The notes under the pieces: generated by a model
What the model was told of the DNA's origin: nothing
Databases searched by the model: none
The model's input: only the letters and a program-made list of their open reading frames with translations
Made by a program: the position numbers and the translations under genes
NCBI GenBank assembly: GCA_037974665.1
Contig: CM075771.1
Span: forward strand, 5,146,881-5,210,880
DNA: 64,000 nt
Direction of reading: 5' to 3'
Source of the DNA: Ehretia macrophylla
Lineage: Eukaryota > Streptophyta > Magnoliopsida > Boraginales > Ehretiaceae
In this document: one piece after another, positions 11,759 to 21,829 of the stretch
How the letters are laid out: every line of letters starts with the position of its first letter
Position numbering within the stretch: the stretch's first letter is position 1

Positions 11759-11877
11759 GGGGTGCAAGACGAGGACTTCCCAGGGGGTCACCCATCCTAG
11801 TACTACTCTCCACCAAGCACGCTTAACTTTGGAGTTCTGATGGGATCCGGTGCATTAGTGCTGGTCTGATCGCACCC
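11759..11877 (-). rRNA. 5S rRNA gene, unit 18
   Basis: Five changes (core 9, 52, 53, 71, 107). CTCCACC replaces CTCGCCC, altering the IE edge. The unit is 679 bp, the longest here apart from the insertion-bearing one. Confidence 0.92.
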
Positions 11878-12434
11878 GTCATGTTGAGGGGACAATTCCT
11901 ATATGTGTTAACGGTTCACAGTGCCAGCCTAGAGTGATAGCCCATTCAAAAGGCCCAATGGGCTTAACAACAACCCATCCACTTCAACAACGCAGCATCC
12001 TCGCAAGACGTGGTATCGACACGTTGTAGGGCCCTCTGATGTACCGCGAGTCAGGTTGTCGTCATTTTAATAGCTCACGACGTACGATCCGGGACGGAAA
12101 ATTAGGGCAAAAGAAGAAAATATCCCGAAACTGATGAAAACATTCATTTTTGGGCTCCAAAAATGGGCACAGCGAGCAAGTTGGCTGCCCTCGTCGTAGA
12201 GCTCTTAGAGAGCTTTGCAACGGTATGCTGTCCGCCGCATAACTCCTTACGGATCAAAAGTTATAAGCACCGGAGCGACGGAGACCTGGTCACAAACCCT
12301 ACTCCCTCGGTTTGCGGGCCCGGCCTCTACGTGAATCGTAGTTGTCTTGCCCAATGTTCCATGGGATTTGGTAATAGAGATTTGGTGGATAAAATATCTT
12401 GGCAACCCTAACCAGGGCAAAAAAAATTGAAAAT

Positions 12435-12552
12435 GGGGTGCAACACGAGGACTTCCCAGGGGGTCACCCATCCTAGTACTACTCTCGCCCAAGCACGCTT
12501 AACTTCGGAGTTCTGATGGATCCGGTGCATTAGTGCTGGTATGATCGCACCC
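12435..12552 (-). rRNA. 5S rRNA gene, unit 19
   Basis: Identical to the majority except for loss of one G in the GATGGGATCC stretch (core 83-85), giving 118 bp. The deletion shortens the RNA CCCAUC segment of loop B/helix III. One of the two closest copies to the majority. Confidence 0.95.
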
Positions 12553-13109
12553 GTCATGTTGAGGGCACAATTCCTATATATGTTAACGGTTCACAGTGCC
12601 AGCCAAGAGAGATGGCCCATTCAAAAGGCCCAATGGGCCTAACGACAACCCATCCGCTTCTACAACGTAGCATCCTCGCAAGACGTGATATCGACACGTT
12701 GTAGGGCCCTCTGATGTACCGCGAGTCAGGTTGTCGTCCTTTTAACAGCTCACGACGTACGATCCGGGATGAAAAAACAGGGCAAAAGAAGAAAAGTGTC
12801 CTGCAACTGATGAAAACATTCAATTTTAGGCTCCAAAAACGGGCATAGCAAGCTAGCTGGCTACCCCCGTCGTAGAGCTCTCATAGAGATTTGCAACGGT
12901 ATGTTGTGCGCCGCGTAACTCCTTACAGATCAAAAGTTATGGGCACCGGAGCGACGGAGACCTGGTCACAAACCCTACGCCCTCGTTTTGCGGGCCCGGC
13001 CTCTACGTGAGCGAAGTTGTCTTGCCCAATGTTCCGTGGGATTCGGTAATAAAGATTTGGTGGATAAAGTATCTTGGCAACCCTAACAAGGGCAAAAAAA
13101 ATTGAAAAG

Positions 13110-13228
13110 GGGGTGCAACACTTGGACTTCCCAGCGGGTCACCCATCCTAGTACTACTCTCGCCCAAGAACGCTTAACTTCGGAGTTCTGATGGGATCCA
13201 GTGCATTAGTGCTGGTATGATCGCACCC
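13110..13228 (-). rRNA. 5S rRNA gene, unit 20
   Basis: Five changes (core 12, 13, 25, 59, 90). Its upstream spacer is split by the LTR insertion starting 215 bp upstream of the start site, beyond the TATA region and Site II-like motifs, which remain intact. Confidence 0.92.
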
Positions 13229-13437
13229 GTCATGTTGAGGGCACAATTCTTATATGTGTTAACGGTTCACAGTGCCAGCCTAGAGAGATGGCTCATTCAA
13301 AAGGCCCAATGGGCTTAACGACAACCCATCCGCTTCAACAACGCAGCATCCTCGCAAGACGTGATATTGACACGTTGTAGGGCCCTATGATGTACCGCGA
13401 GTTAGGTTGTCGTCCTTTTAACAGCTCACGACATACG

Positions 13438-13442
13438 ATCCG
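13438..13442. repeat. Target site duplication, left copy
   Basis: ATCCG, matching 17308-17312. Uninterrupted spacers read GTACGATCCGGGACGG here, so the five bases occur once in an empty site. Five-base duplications are typical of LTR retrotransposon integration. Confidence 0.85.
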
Positions 13443-13463
13443 TTTGAGGCCCGACCCCGAATA

Positions 13464-13929
13464 ATGTGTCATACCTTGATTTGCATGCCATAGATCCCTA
13501 ATTATATGACCGACCTTGGATTACGTGCCCTGTCTTGGTTTTCGTGCATGCATCGTTATACGTGCCTTAACCTAGAATTGTGTGCCCTAATCCTCGATAT
13601 ACGTGCGATACCTAGTTAAACATGCCATGACCTTAATTTACGTGCGAGACCTTGATTTATGTGTGTCTCTTCGTTTCGCGTGCATTAATCTTGAATTGTG
13701 TGCTTAACCTAGGTTTAAGAGTCGTGTCTTGAATTACGTGCATTGCATTGAATTACGTGCCTTATTTTGGTCTACGTTCATTCACCTAGGGTTGCGTGTG
13801 TTAGCATTAGAATCCGTGCACTTATCTTGAAGTATGTACCTTAGTCTTGAAATACGTGTTGTACCTCGTAGTTCGTGTCTACCTCGTAATTCATGCCCTA
13901 GATCTAGGAATCCATGCCACCACGTTAAT
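13464..13929 (+). repeat. Degenerate ~20-bp ACGTGCC tandem array inside the LTR
   Basis: About 24 consecutive, diverged copies of a roughly 20-bp unit with approximate consensus ACGTGCCNTANCTTGAATT, such as ACGTGCCTTAACCTAGAATT, ACGTGCGAGACCTTGATTT and GCGTGCATTAATCTTGAATT. The phase is held although individual copies vary from 17 to 21 bp. ACGTG is the core of G-box-type bZIP/bHLH sites. Its position near the LTR left end would put it in U3. Confidence 0.75.
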
Positions 13930-14380
13930 CAAGAAAGAATCCTACACAAAGCACTAGACACTAAAATAATTCTACACAATCCACTAACCAATATTATATT
14001 CCTAATTCAAATTCTCTACAAACTCCCCTAATAATAAAATAATACTAAACTATTCCTACATTTTCCACTATCTATTATTCTATTCATAATTCAACTCATC
14101 AACAAACATTCCTATATTTTATTCTACCTAGATTCCCTCATTCCCCAACATTCCTATGACAATTCTAATGACACAAATGCATAAAAATTTAGTCCTAGAC
14201 AAACTATGACAAAACACTTAACACAATGCATCAAAAATTGCTCAATTCTCCTCAAATCTCCACCATTTTCGACCAAGTGCTCCATGCCCATGCTAGCCAT
14301 TTCAAAATACTCCTTCAAGACACAAAAATACTGAAAATGGGCTGCCCAAGGCCGACCATATGCTTAGAACAATGCAAAAC
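13930..14380. other. AT-rich LTR segment without genes
   Basis: Low-complexity sequence rich in CTA, CCTA and AAT words (for example CCTACATTTTCC, CCTATATTTTATTC). Possible TATA-like words occur near 14113, but none can be assigned. No supported gene; the short open frames are not coding-like. Confidence 0.5.
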
Positions 14381-14473
14381 ATCACTCTTTGTCATTCTTT
14401 GTCATATTCTTTCATTTCTCTTTCATTTCTCCTTCTTTTCTCTCACTTCCCTCTCATTTTCTCTCTCCATTTC
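14381..14473 (+). other. CT-rich tract in the LTR
   Basis: About 90 bp almost purely of C and T with TTTCATTTCT, TTCTTTTCTCTC and CTCTCTCC words. Pyrimidine-rich leaders just downstream of the transcription start are common in plant LTRs, so this may mark the R/U5 region on the + strand. Inference only. Confidence 0.4.
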
Positions 14474-14970
14474 GGTTTTGGCTGAGTTCTCTACCTCCAT
14501 AGCTTATCTTCTTCACACCATAGCTAAAAAAAGCAAGCCATAAGCAAAGGACCTCAACCGAGCTAGCTAGGAAGTGAAAATCAGACATGCATGTACATTG
14601 AAGACTTCTATTCGGCCTAGGTAAGCTTCTTGACTTCCATTTCTTTTCTTCATGTTCTAACCTCATGCATGTGCTAAGAGATTGATCACTAAGCTAGGAA
14701 AAAATAGAGAAAAGCTAGTTGGAATCTCGGCTAAGCAAGAAGAAGAAGAAGATATTTGAGCTTCAACAAGGTTTTTGAGCATCTTTTGGGTTGATTGCTA
14801 AGGTGAGGGCTAAAACCTTTTGAAAACTCTTCAAAAATCCACATGCATGCTCATAAATGTGTGTATTTGCTTCTGTACTTGAGTTATATGTTCGTTCATA
14901 AGCTTAAACAACCATGCATGGCAAGATCTTGGCTTGAAAGTGATGCTAGGTGAAGTCGAATTGTTGACAG

Positions 14971-15390
14971 CTCTCTGACCAGTCTGTTTCGAGGTAAGTT
15001 TAGCTAGGCAAATGATGTTGAAAATTCATGAAAATTTGTAGGTGACTATTTTGGAAGTTTTGAACATTTTTTTTCCAGAAATAGGCCGAAGCTAATGTTG
15101 ACTCTAAGATCCTCAAAATGGCGAATCTTTAAAATGTGTCCAAATCTGGAAATCTGAAAAAATGAAGCAGGTTTTGGCAGATGCACTGATCTTGTGGAAC
15201 GAACCATATTTGACTTAGTAAATGATGTCAAAAATGCATGAAATTTGGTGTGCTTCTAGATTTTTCAGTTCTGGAAAATTTTGTCAGAAATGGACCAAGG
15301 CTAAAACTGACCCTAAGGACCTTAAAAACGTCAATTATGGAAATGTGTGCAAATCTGGACAGTTTTGTGCTATCTCACTGTTTCGGCTAT
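14971..15390 (+). repeat. Imperfect ~210-bp tandem duplication in the LTR
   Basis: AAATGATGT plus AAATTCATGAAAATTTG at 15010 recurs as AAATGATGT plus AAATGCATGAAATTTG at 15220, and TGTGTCCAAATCTGGA at 15135 recurs as TGTGTGCAAATCTGGA at 15344. The offsets are 209-210 bp. The copies are clearly diverged, so the duplication is old relative to the insertion. Confidence 0.7.
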
Positions 15391-16180
15391 ATCTAATGAT
15401 CCCGAACTCCAATTGATGCAAGGTTTGTTTCTGATTTTAGTTATCTTCCTAAGATTTAATTTGACATCTTATTCACTGGATTTGGAGTTTTTTTGCTTAT
15501 CCTATTGATTGTGAGAAAACAGCCTATTGCAGTAAGGGTTTCACTTAGCTATATGCTTGGAAAAATTATTGTAACCTCTCTTGTGGTGTTAATTGCTTGG
15601 AATTGTGGTGTTGAGATGTTGTGTGGACTGTTTTGAGTACTTGAGGATGTTGAATTATATGATGCATGGTTTGAGATTGACTTTGAGTTTGGTTGAGGCT
15701 CAAATTGCACAAATATGCACGAAATGGAAACCCTAATGACTAGGTAGTTTTGCTAAGTGTTGATCATTTGAATATTGTGTGGAATTATATGTTTAGTAGG
15801 CTGCCCGTAAATGCCTTTATAGTCTTAAATGTGATTTTGATCATTGCATGTTGACAAATAAGCTTTTCTTGCACCCGAACCCACGTAGATGTTATTGCAT
15901 GTTGAATAAGCTTACTACTTGATCACGTGGACTTTGAAATGAGTTATATGGCCTGTTTTACATGTGTTACATGGCTGCCCGTTTAATTTTCATATAACTC
16001 TATATGCCTTTCAAGTGAAATTTCCTGTCTTATCGTGCCCTGCTTGTTTACCTGTTTACTTGGTCAATGTGCAATCTTATGACTGTCCGGAGGCAACCTA
16101 CTTTGTTATCCTCCTCCTGTGATATATTCCCTGTTATGAATGTGCATTGCATACAAGGTTGCAACCTTTCCTGTTGGCAT
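15391..16180. other. AT-rich LTR segment without genes
   Basis: Unique AT-rich sequence with no supported gene. TTGCATGTTGA recurs at about 15845 and 15895 as part of short local similarities. Otherwise nothing recognisable. Confidence 0.5.
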
Positions 16181-16345
16181 GGCAGCGATCAGCACACCGG
16201 GCGGCATCGGGCTTGCCGGTGCACCCGTGACTACCATGGTCACATTCCCTCTCTCGCTTGGGGGCTAGACTTCCTCGGAGAGTTGGGTCATAGGATTTCG
16301 GGGTACATCCGAAGTACACCCACCTGGCGTGTTTGGGGGATGATT
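16181..16345 (+). other. GC-rich block with hairpin in the LTR
   Basis: A GC-rich island within AT-rich surroundings, containing CACCGGGCGGCATCGGG and the inverted repeat GTGAC-TACCATG-GTCAC (16227-16243). Similar conserved GC-rich blocks occur in long plant gypsy LTRs. The frames running through it (for example 16067-16348) show no protein family I recognise. Confidence 0.45.
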
Positions 16346-17307
16346 TGAAGTCGACCGCAACTTCTGATTCTGAAACTGATCTGAGAGCTAAAGCTCACCG
16401 TATCCTTTTACTATGTGTATAAGTACTCTCGCTTGGTTCCTAGAGAACCTCGGGGAGGAAAGACTGGTATTTCTGTTCCTGTATCTTATATTATTGTTAT
16501 ATTCATGCTAGCAAAAGGATTTTCATAAGTTGAACTGGAAAATGAGTTTCAAAACCTATTTCTCGTTCCCCCTCGATGAGTTCATAAGGACTCACCCTCT
16601 TTTATCATCTCAGGTGAAGAAGATCAAGAACAGGTACCCGAGGACGATGTGCCTAACAATGGTTCCTTGGAGTGATTGCCTGTCCCTACGTGCTTTTGTG
16701 CTTTGCCTGAAAGTGGTTGCTATATGGATGTTGTGTTTGATTGCAAACTATTCATTTTATTGATGTAAATAACCCCGTTGTAATTTGGGTCTAATTCTGG
16801 GATTGTACTATCTATAACCGGACGAATTTTTATTTGGTTGTTTGCTTTTGTTTTCGTAATTTGTAGTTATCGTATGCTTTCAAACCACTAGATGAACAAT
16901 CAACTAAGTTAATTCTATCTAATTTCACTTAGGTGCTCATTTGCAAACTAAAGGATAATAGGTACTTGCATGACAGGAAATTAACAAATAAACGGGACAT
17001 AGTTATCATGATAGGCTTATTAACCAAACGAGACTTTCAAGATAAACTAGTAGGCAAATCGGTTGGTGACAAATAGGAGTCCTTAATGGAATTGGATTAA
17101 TGATTGGAATAATTGAGGCGTTTAGAGAATTAGGTCAAACCAAAGAGCCCAATTACAGCCATTATGCTGCCGGTTTACCAAAAAATTTTGGAGTTTAGGC
17201 CAAAACGTTAAGTGTTAAATCTTCATGAATGGTTAAGTACGAGACGTTACTTGAATGTTTAGATCACACCCTAGTCTAACCTTTATAGGCCGGGTTGGGG
17301 TGTGACA
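16346..17307. other. LTR right part without genes
   Basis: AT-rich sequence with a TGATGTAAATAACCCCG stretch at 16761-16777 that resembles plant 3'-end regions, ending at the GGGTTGGGGTGTGACA terminus. No supported coding sequence. Confidence 0.5.
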
Positions 17308-17312
17308 ATCCG
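17308..17312. repeat. Target site duplication, right copy
   Basis: ATCCG directly after the terminal GTGACA, followed by GGGACGGAAAAACAGGGC, which resumes the 5S spacer at exactly the base where the left side stopped. Confidence 0.85.
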
Positions 17313-17654
17313 GGACGGAAAAACAGGGCAAAAAAAAAAGTGTCCTGAAACTGATGAAAACGTTGGATTTTAGCGTCCAAAAACGGGCACAGCGAGCAAG
17401 CTGACTGCCCCCGTCGTAGAGCTCTCAGAGAGCTTTGCAATGGTACGCTGTGCGCCGCGTAATTCCTTCCGGATCAAAAGTTATAGGCACCGGAGCGACG
17501 GAGACTTGGTCACAAACCCTACGCCCTCGGTTTGCGGGCCCGGCCTCTACGTGAAGTGAAGTTGTCTTGCCCAATGTTCCGTGGGATTCGGTAAAAGAGA
17601 TTTGGTGGATAAAGTATCTTGGCAACCCTAACCAAGGCAAAAAAAATTGAAAAG

Positions 17655-17773
17655 GGGGTGCAACACGAGGACTTCCCAAGGGGTGACCCATCCTAGTACT
17701 ACTCTCGCCCAAGCACGCTTAACTTCGGAGTTCGTATGGGATCCGGTGCATTAGTACTGGTATGATTGCACCC
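17655..17773 (-). rRNA. 5S rRNA gene, unit 21
   Basis: First gene right of the LTR; the LTR lies in the spacer between it and unit 20. Six changes (core 24, 30, 79, 80, 101, 112). The upstream sequence has GTTTAGGGTAC in place of GTTGAGGGCAC, so the -14/-13 GC pair is changed. Confidence 0.9.
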
Positions 17774-18331
17774 GTCATGTTTAGGGTACAATTCCTATAT
17801 GTGTTAACGGTTCACAGTGCCAGCCTAGATAGATGGCCCATTCAAAAGGCCCAATGGGCTTCACCACAACCCATCAGCTTCAACAACGCAGCATCCTCGC
17901 AAGACGTGATATCGACACGTTGTAGGGACCTCAGATGTTCCACGAGTCAAGTTGTCGTCCTTTTAACAGCTCACGACGTACAATCCAGGATGAAAAAATA
18001 GAGCAAATGAACAAAAGTGGCCTGAAACTGATGAAAACGTTCGATTTTGGCCTCCAAAAATGGGTACAGCGAGCAAGCTAGCTGCCCCCGTCGTAGAGCT
18101 CTCAAAGAACTTTGCAACGGTATGTTGTGCGCCACGTAACTCCTTACGGATCAAAAGTTATAGGCACCGAAGCGACGGAGACCTAGTCACAAACCCAACG
18201 CCCTCGGTTTGCGGGCCCGGCCTTTACGTGAAGCGAAGTTGTCTTGCCCAATGTTCCGTGGGTTTCGGTAATAGAGATTTGGTGGATAAAGTATCTTGGC
18301 AACCCTAACCAGGGCAAAAAAAATTGAAAAG

Positions 18332-18449
18332 GGGGTGCAACACGAGGACTTCCCAGGGGTCACCCATCCTAGTACTACTCTCGCCCAAGCACGTTTAACT
18401 TCGGAGTTCTGATGGGATCCGGTACATTAGTGCTGGTATGATCGCACAC
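18332..18449 (-). rRNA. 5S rRNA gene, unit 22
   Basis: One G lost from the five-G run of box C (core 24-28), plus changes at 63, 93 and 117. Shares 93 and 117 with unit 25. Confidence 0.9.
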
Positions 18450-19007
18450 GTCATGTTGAAAGCACAATTCCTATATGTGTTAACGGTTCACAGTGCCAGC
18501 CTAGAAAGATGGCCCATTCAAAACGCCCAATGGGCTTAACGACAACCCATCCGCTTCAACAACGCAGCATCCTCGCAAGACGTGATATCGACACATTGTA
18601 GGGCCCTCTGATGTACTGCGAGTCAGGTTTTCGTCCTTTTAACAGCTCACGACGTACGATCCGGTACGAAAAAATCTGGCAAAAGAAGAAAAGTGTCTTG
18701 AAACTGAAGAAAACATTTTATTTTAGGCTCCAAAAAGGGGCACAACGAGCAAGCTGGATGCCCCGGTTGTAGAGCCCTCAGAAAGCTTTGCAACGGTATG
18801 ATGTGCACCGCGTAACTCCTTACGGATCAAAAGTTATGGGCACCGGAGCGACGGAGACCTGGTCACAAACCCTTCGCCCTCGGTTTGAGGGCCCGGCCTC
18901 TACGTGAAGCAAAGTTGTCTTTCCCAATGTGCCGTGTGATTCGGTAACAGAGATTTGGTGGATAAAGTATCTTGGCAACCCTAACCAGGGCAAAAAAAAT
19001 TGAAAAG

Positions 19008-19126
19008 GGGGTGCAACACGAGGACTTCCCTGGGGGTCACCCATCCTAGTACTACTCTCTCCCAAGCACGCATAACATCGGAGTTCTGATGGGATCCGGT
19101 GCATTAGTGCTAGTATGATCACACCC
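19008..19126 (-). rRNA. 5S rRNA gene, unit 23
   Basis: Six changes (core 23, 52, 64, 69, 104, 113), including IE and box A positions. TATA region is altered (CGATATGTATT on the + strand). Type shared with units 26 and 29. Confidence 0.9.
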
Positions 19127-19682
19127 GTCATGTTGAGGGCACAATTTCGATATGTATTAACGGTTCACAGTGCCAGCCTAGAGAGATTGCCCATTCAAAA
19201 GGCCAAATGTGCTTAACGACAACCCATCCGCGTCAACAACGAAGCATCCTCGTAAGACGTGATATCGACACGTTGTAGGGCCCTCTGATGTCCCGCGAGT
19301 CAGGTTGTCGTCCTTTTAACAGCTCACGACGTACGATCCGGGACGGAAAAATAGGGCAAAAGAAGAAAAGTGTCCTGAAATTGATGAAAATGTTCGATTT
19401 TGGGCTCCAAAAATGGGCACAACGAGGAAGCTGGCTGCCCCCGTCGTAGAGCTCTCATAGAGCTTCGCAACGGTATGCTGTGCGACGCGTAACTCCTTAC
19501 TGATCAAAAGGTATAGGCACCGGAGCGACGGAGACCTGGTCACAAACCCTACGCCCTCAGTTTGCGGGCCCGGCCTCTACGTGAAGCGAAGTTGTCTTGC
19601 CCAATATTCCGTGGGATTTGGTAAAAGAGATTTGGTGGATAAAGTATCTTGGCAACCCTAACCAGGACAAAAAATTGAAAAG

Positions 19683-19801
19683 GGGGTGCAACACGAGGAC
19701 TTCCCAAAGGGTCACCCATCCTAGTACTACTCTCGCCCAAGCACGCTTAACTTCAGAGTTCTGATGGGATCCGGTGCATTAGTGCTGGTATGATCGCACC
19801 C
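19683..19801 (-). rRNA. 5S rRNA gene, unit 24
   Basis: Three changes (core 24, 25, 72). The backup terminator is shortened to T6, a hallmark shared with units 27 and 30 three and six units away. Confidence 0.94.
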
Positions 19802-20359
19802 GTCATGCTGAGGACACAAGTCCTATATGTGTTAACGGTTCACAGTCCCATCCTAGAGAGATGGCCCATTCAAAAGGCCCAATGGGCTTCACGACAACCC
19901 ATAAGCTTCAACAACGCAGCATCCTCGCAAGACGTGATATCGACACATTGTAGGGACCTCTGATGTTCCACGAGTCAAGTTGTCGTCCTTTTAACAGCTC
20001 ACGACGTACAATCCGGGACGAAAAAATAGAGCAAATGAACAAAAGTGGCCTGAAAATGATGAAAACGTTCGATTTTGGCCTCCAAAAATAGGTACAGTGA
20101 GCAAGGTAGCGGCCCCGGACGTAGAGCTCTCAGAGAACTTTGCAACGGTATGCTGTGCCCCGCGTAACTCCTTACGGATCAAAAGTTATGGGTACCGGAG
20201 CAACGGAGACCTAGTCACAAACCATACGCCCTCGGTTTGCGGGCCCAGCCTCTACGTGAAGCGAAGTTGTCTTGCCCAATGTTCCGTGGGATTCGGTAAT
20301 AGAGATTTGGTGGATAAAGTATCTTGGCAACCCTAACCAGGGCAAAAAAAATTGAAAAG

Positions 20360-20477
20360 GGGGTGCAACACGAGAACTTCCCAAGGGTCAACCATCCTAG
20401 AACTACTCTCGCCCAAGCACACTTAACTTCGGAGTTCTGATGGGATCCGGTACATTAGTGCTGGTATGATTGCACAC
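20360..20477 (-). rRNA. 5S rRNA gene, unit 25
   Basis: 118 bp: one base lost in the box C G run, with further changes at core 15, 24, 32, 42, 62, 93, 112 and 117. Likely weak. Confidence 0.87.
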
Positions 20478-21004
20478 GTCATGTTGAAGGCACAATTCCT
20501 ATATGTGTTAACGGTTCACAGTGCCAGCCTAGAGAGATGGCCCATTCAAAACGCCCAATGGGCTTAACGACAACCCATCCGCTTCAACAACGCAGCATCC
20601 TTGCAAGATGTTATATCGACACATTGTAGGGCACTCTGATGTACCGCGAGTCAGGTTGTCGTCCTTTTAACAACTCACGACGTACGATCTGGTACGAAAA
20701 AATCGGGCAAAAGAAGAAAAGTATCTTGAACCTGATGAAAACATTCGATTTTGGGCTCCAAAAATGGGCACAACGAGGAAGCTGGCTGCCCCGGTTGTAG
20801 AGCTCTCAAAAAGCTTTGCAACGGTATGCTGTGCGCCGCATAACTCCTTACGGATCAAAAGTTATGGGCACCGGAGCGACGGAGACCTGGTCACAAACAC
20901 TACGCCCTCGGTTTGAGGGCCCGGGCTCTACGTGACGCAAAGTTGTCTTTCCCAATGTTCCGTGTGATTCGGTAACAGAGATTTGGTGCATAAAGTATCT
21001 TGGC

Positions 21005-21014
21005 AACCCTAACC
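21005..21014. promoter_or_regulatory. Telomere-like AACCCTAACC motif (representative)
   Basis: AACCCTAACC lies about 20-30 bp beyond the 3' end of the gene, next to the T8 tract, in nearly every unit. AAACCCTAA-type telo boxes accompany Site II motifs in plant ribosomal-protein and snoRNA promoters. Here the motif is downstream of the 5S gene, so any regulatory role is speculative. Confidence 0.45.
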
Positions 21015-21019
21015 AGGGC

Positions 21020-21034
21020 AAAAAAAATTGAAAA
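21020..21034 (-). terminator. Pol III terminator T4 plus T8 (representative)
   Basis: On the minus strand the gene end CCCCC is followed by TTTT (21031-21034), CAA, then TTTTTTTT (21020-21027). Runs of four or more T on the coding strand terminate RNA polymerase III. The second, longer run would act as a backup. Confidence 0.85.
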
Positions 21035-21035
21035 G

Positions 21036-21154
21036 GGGGTGCAACACGAGGACTTCCCTGGGGGTCATCCATCCTAGTACTACTCTGGCCCAAGCACGCT
21101 TAACATCAGAGTTCTGATGGGATCCGGTGCATTAGTGCTGGTATGATCACACCC
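21036..21154 (-). rRNA. 5S rRNA gene, unit 26
   Basis: Six changes (core 23, 32, 51, 69, 72, 113). Core 51 is in the IE and 23 and 32 in box C. Type of units 23 and 29. Confidence 0.9.
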
Positions 21155-21710
21155 GTCATGTTGAGGGCTCAATTCCTATATGTGTTAACGGTTCACAATG
21201 CCAGCCTAATGAGATGGCCCATTCAAAAGGCCAAATGTGCTTAACGACAACCCATCATCTTCAACAACGTAGCATCCTCGCAAGACGTGATATCGACAAG
21301 TTGTAGGGCCCTCTAATGTCCCGCGAGTCAGGTTGGCATCCTTTTAACCGCTCACGACGTACGAGCCTGGACGAAAAAATAGGGCAAAACAAGAAAAGTG
21401 TCCTGAAACTAATGGAAACGTTCGATTTTGGGCTCCAAAAATGGGCAGAACGAGCAAGCTGGCTGCCCCCGTCGTAGAGCTCTCATAGAGATTTGCAACG
21501 GTATGCTGTGCGCCGCGTAACTCATTACGGATCAAAAGTTATGGGCACCGGAGCGACTAAGACTTGGTCACAAACCCTACGCCCTCGGTTGGCGGGCCCG
21601 GCCTCTACGTGAAGCGAAGTTGTCTTGCCTAATATTCCGTGGGATTCGGTAAAACAGATTTGGAGGATAAAGTATCTTGGCAACCCTAACCAGGGCAAAA
21701 AATTGAAAAG

Positions 21711-21829
21711 GGGGTTCAACACGAGGACTTCCCAGGGGGTCACCCATCCTAGTACTACTCTCGCCCAAGCACGCTTAACTTCGGAGTTCAGATGGGATCC
21801 GTTGCAGTAGTCCTGGTATGATCGCACCC
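21711..21829 (-). rRNA. 5S rRNA gene, unit 27
   Basis: Five changes (core 5, 79, 91, 96, 101). The -1 base is T rather than C and the TATA region reads CATAGAGG, so initiation is doubtful. Confidence 0.9.

Larger units (their letters stand above)
1..13437 (-). repeat. 5S rDNA array, left block (units 1-20)
   Basis: Head-to-tail 5S units with a period of 675-679 bp. The spacers hold no gene. Reading on the + strand after each gene, they carry the promoter, GGCCCA/TGGGCT motifs, a GTACGATCC stretch, a near-palindrome AGCTCTC-A-GAGAGCT, AACCCTAACC and an A8 run, then the next gene. Units 1, 7, 12 and 15 share a CTTTATG variant of the TATA region. Units 2, 8, 13 and 16 share CACCAAT and CATGGGG inside the gene. 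Units 6, 9, 11 and 14 share GCAACC at the gene start. So unit types recur at two- to six-unit spacing without a single strict higher-order period. Confidence 0.95.
13443..17307 (+). mobile_element. Solo LTR of a Ty3/gypsy-like retrotransposon
   Basis: A 3865-bp AT-rich segment unlike the 5S unit interrupts one spacer and is flanked by ATCCG duplications. It starts TTTGAGGCCCGACCCC and ends GGGTTGGGGTGTGACA; the two ends are imperfect inverted matches, and the right end closes with CA. I see no gag, protease, reverse transcriptase or integrase reading frame, no second terminal copy, and no primer-binding site next to the termini, which favours a solo LTR left by LTR-LTR recombination. The + orientation is suggested by a CT-rich leader-like stretch at 14381-14473 and a TGTAAATAA-type 3' region near 16763. 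Long LTRs of this style occur in Tekay-type chromoviruses, but that lineage assignment is weak. A non-autonomous element is the alternative. Confidence 0.75.

Noticed and set aside
12163..12411. A + strand reading frame of about 82 codons that stays open in many spacers (for example MGTASKLAAPVVELSES at its start)
   Set aside because: It lies in repeated non-coding spacer, is broken by stops or frameshifts in many units, and changes amino acids freely. Openness in related copies is expected from shared ancestry. Synonymous-to-nonsynonymous ratio across units would be decisive; a strong excess of synonymous change would revive it.
14226..14543. 105-codon + strand frame in the LTR, with a hydrophobic C-terminal half
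   Set aside because: The hydrophobic part is a translated CT-rich tract, and there is no recognisable retrotransposon domain.
16067..16348. 93-codon frame through the GC-rich block of the LTR
   Set aside because: No gag, pol or other domain is visible, and both strands are open over the same GC-rich stretch, as expected by composition.
13443..17307. Complete LTR retrotransposon or DNA transposon
   Set aside because: No second terminal copy or polyprotein frame is present, and the 5-bp duplication with imperfect short end similarity fits an LTR better than a DNA transposon with long inverted repeats.
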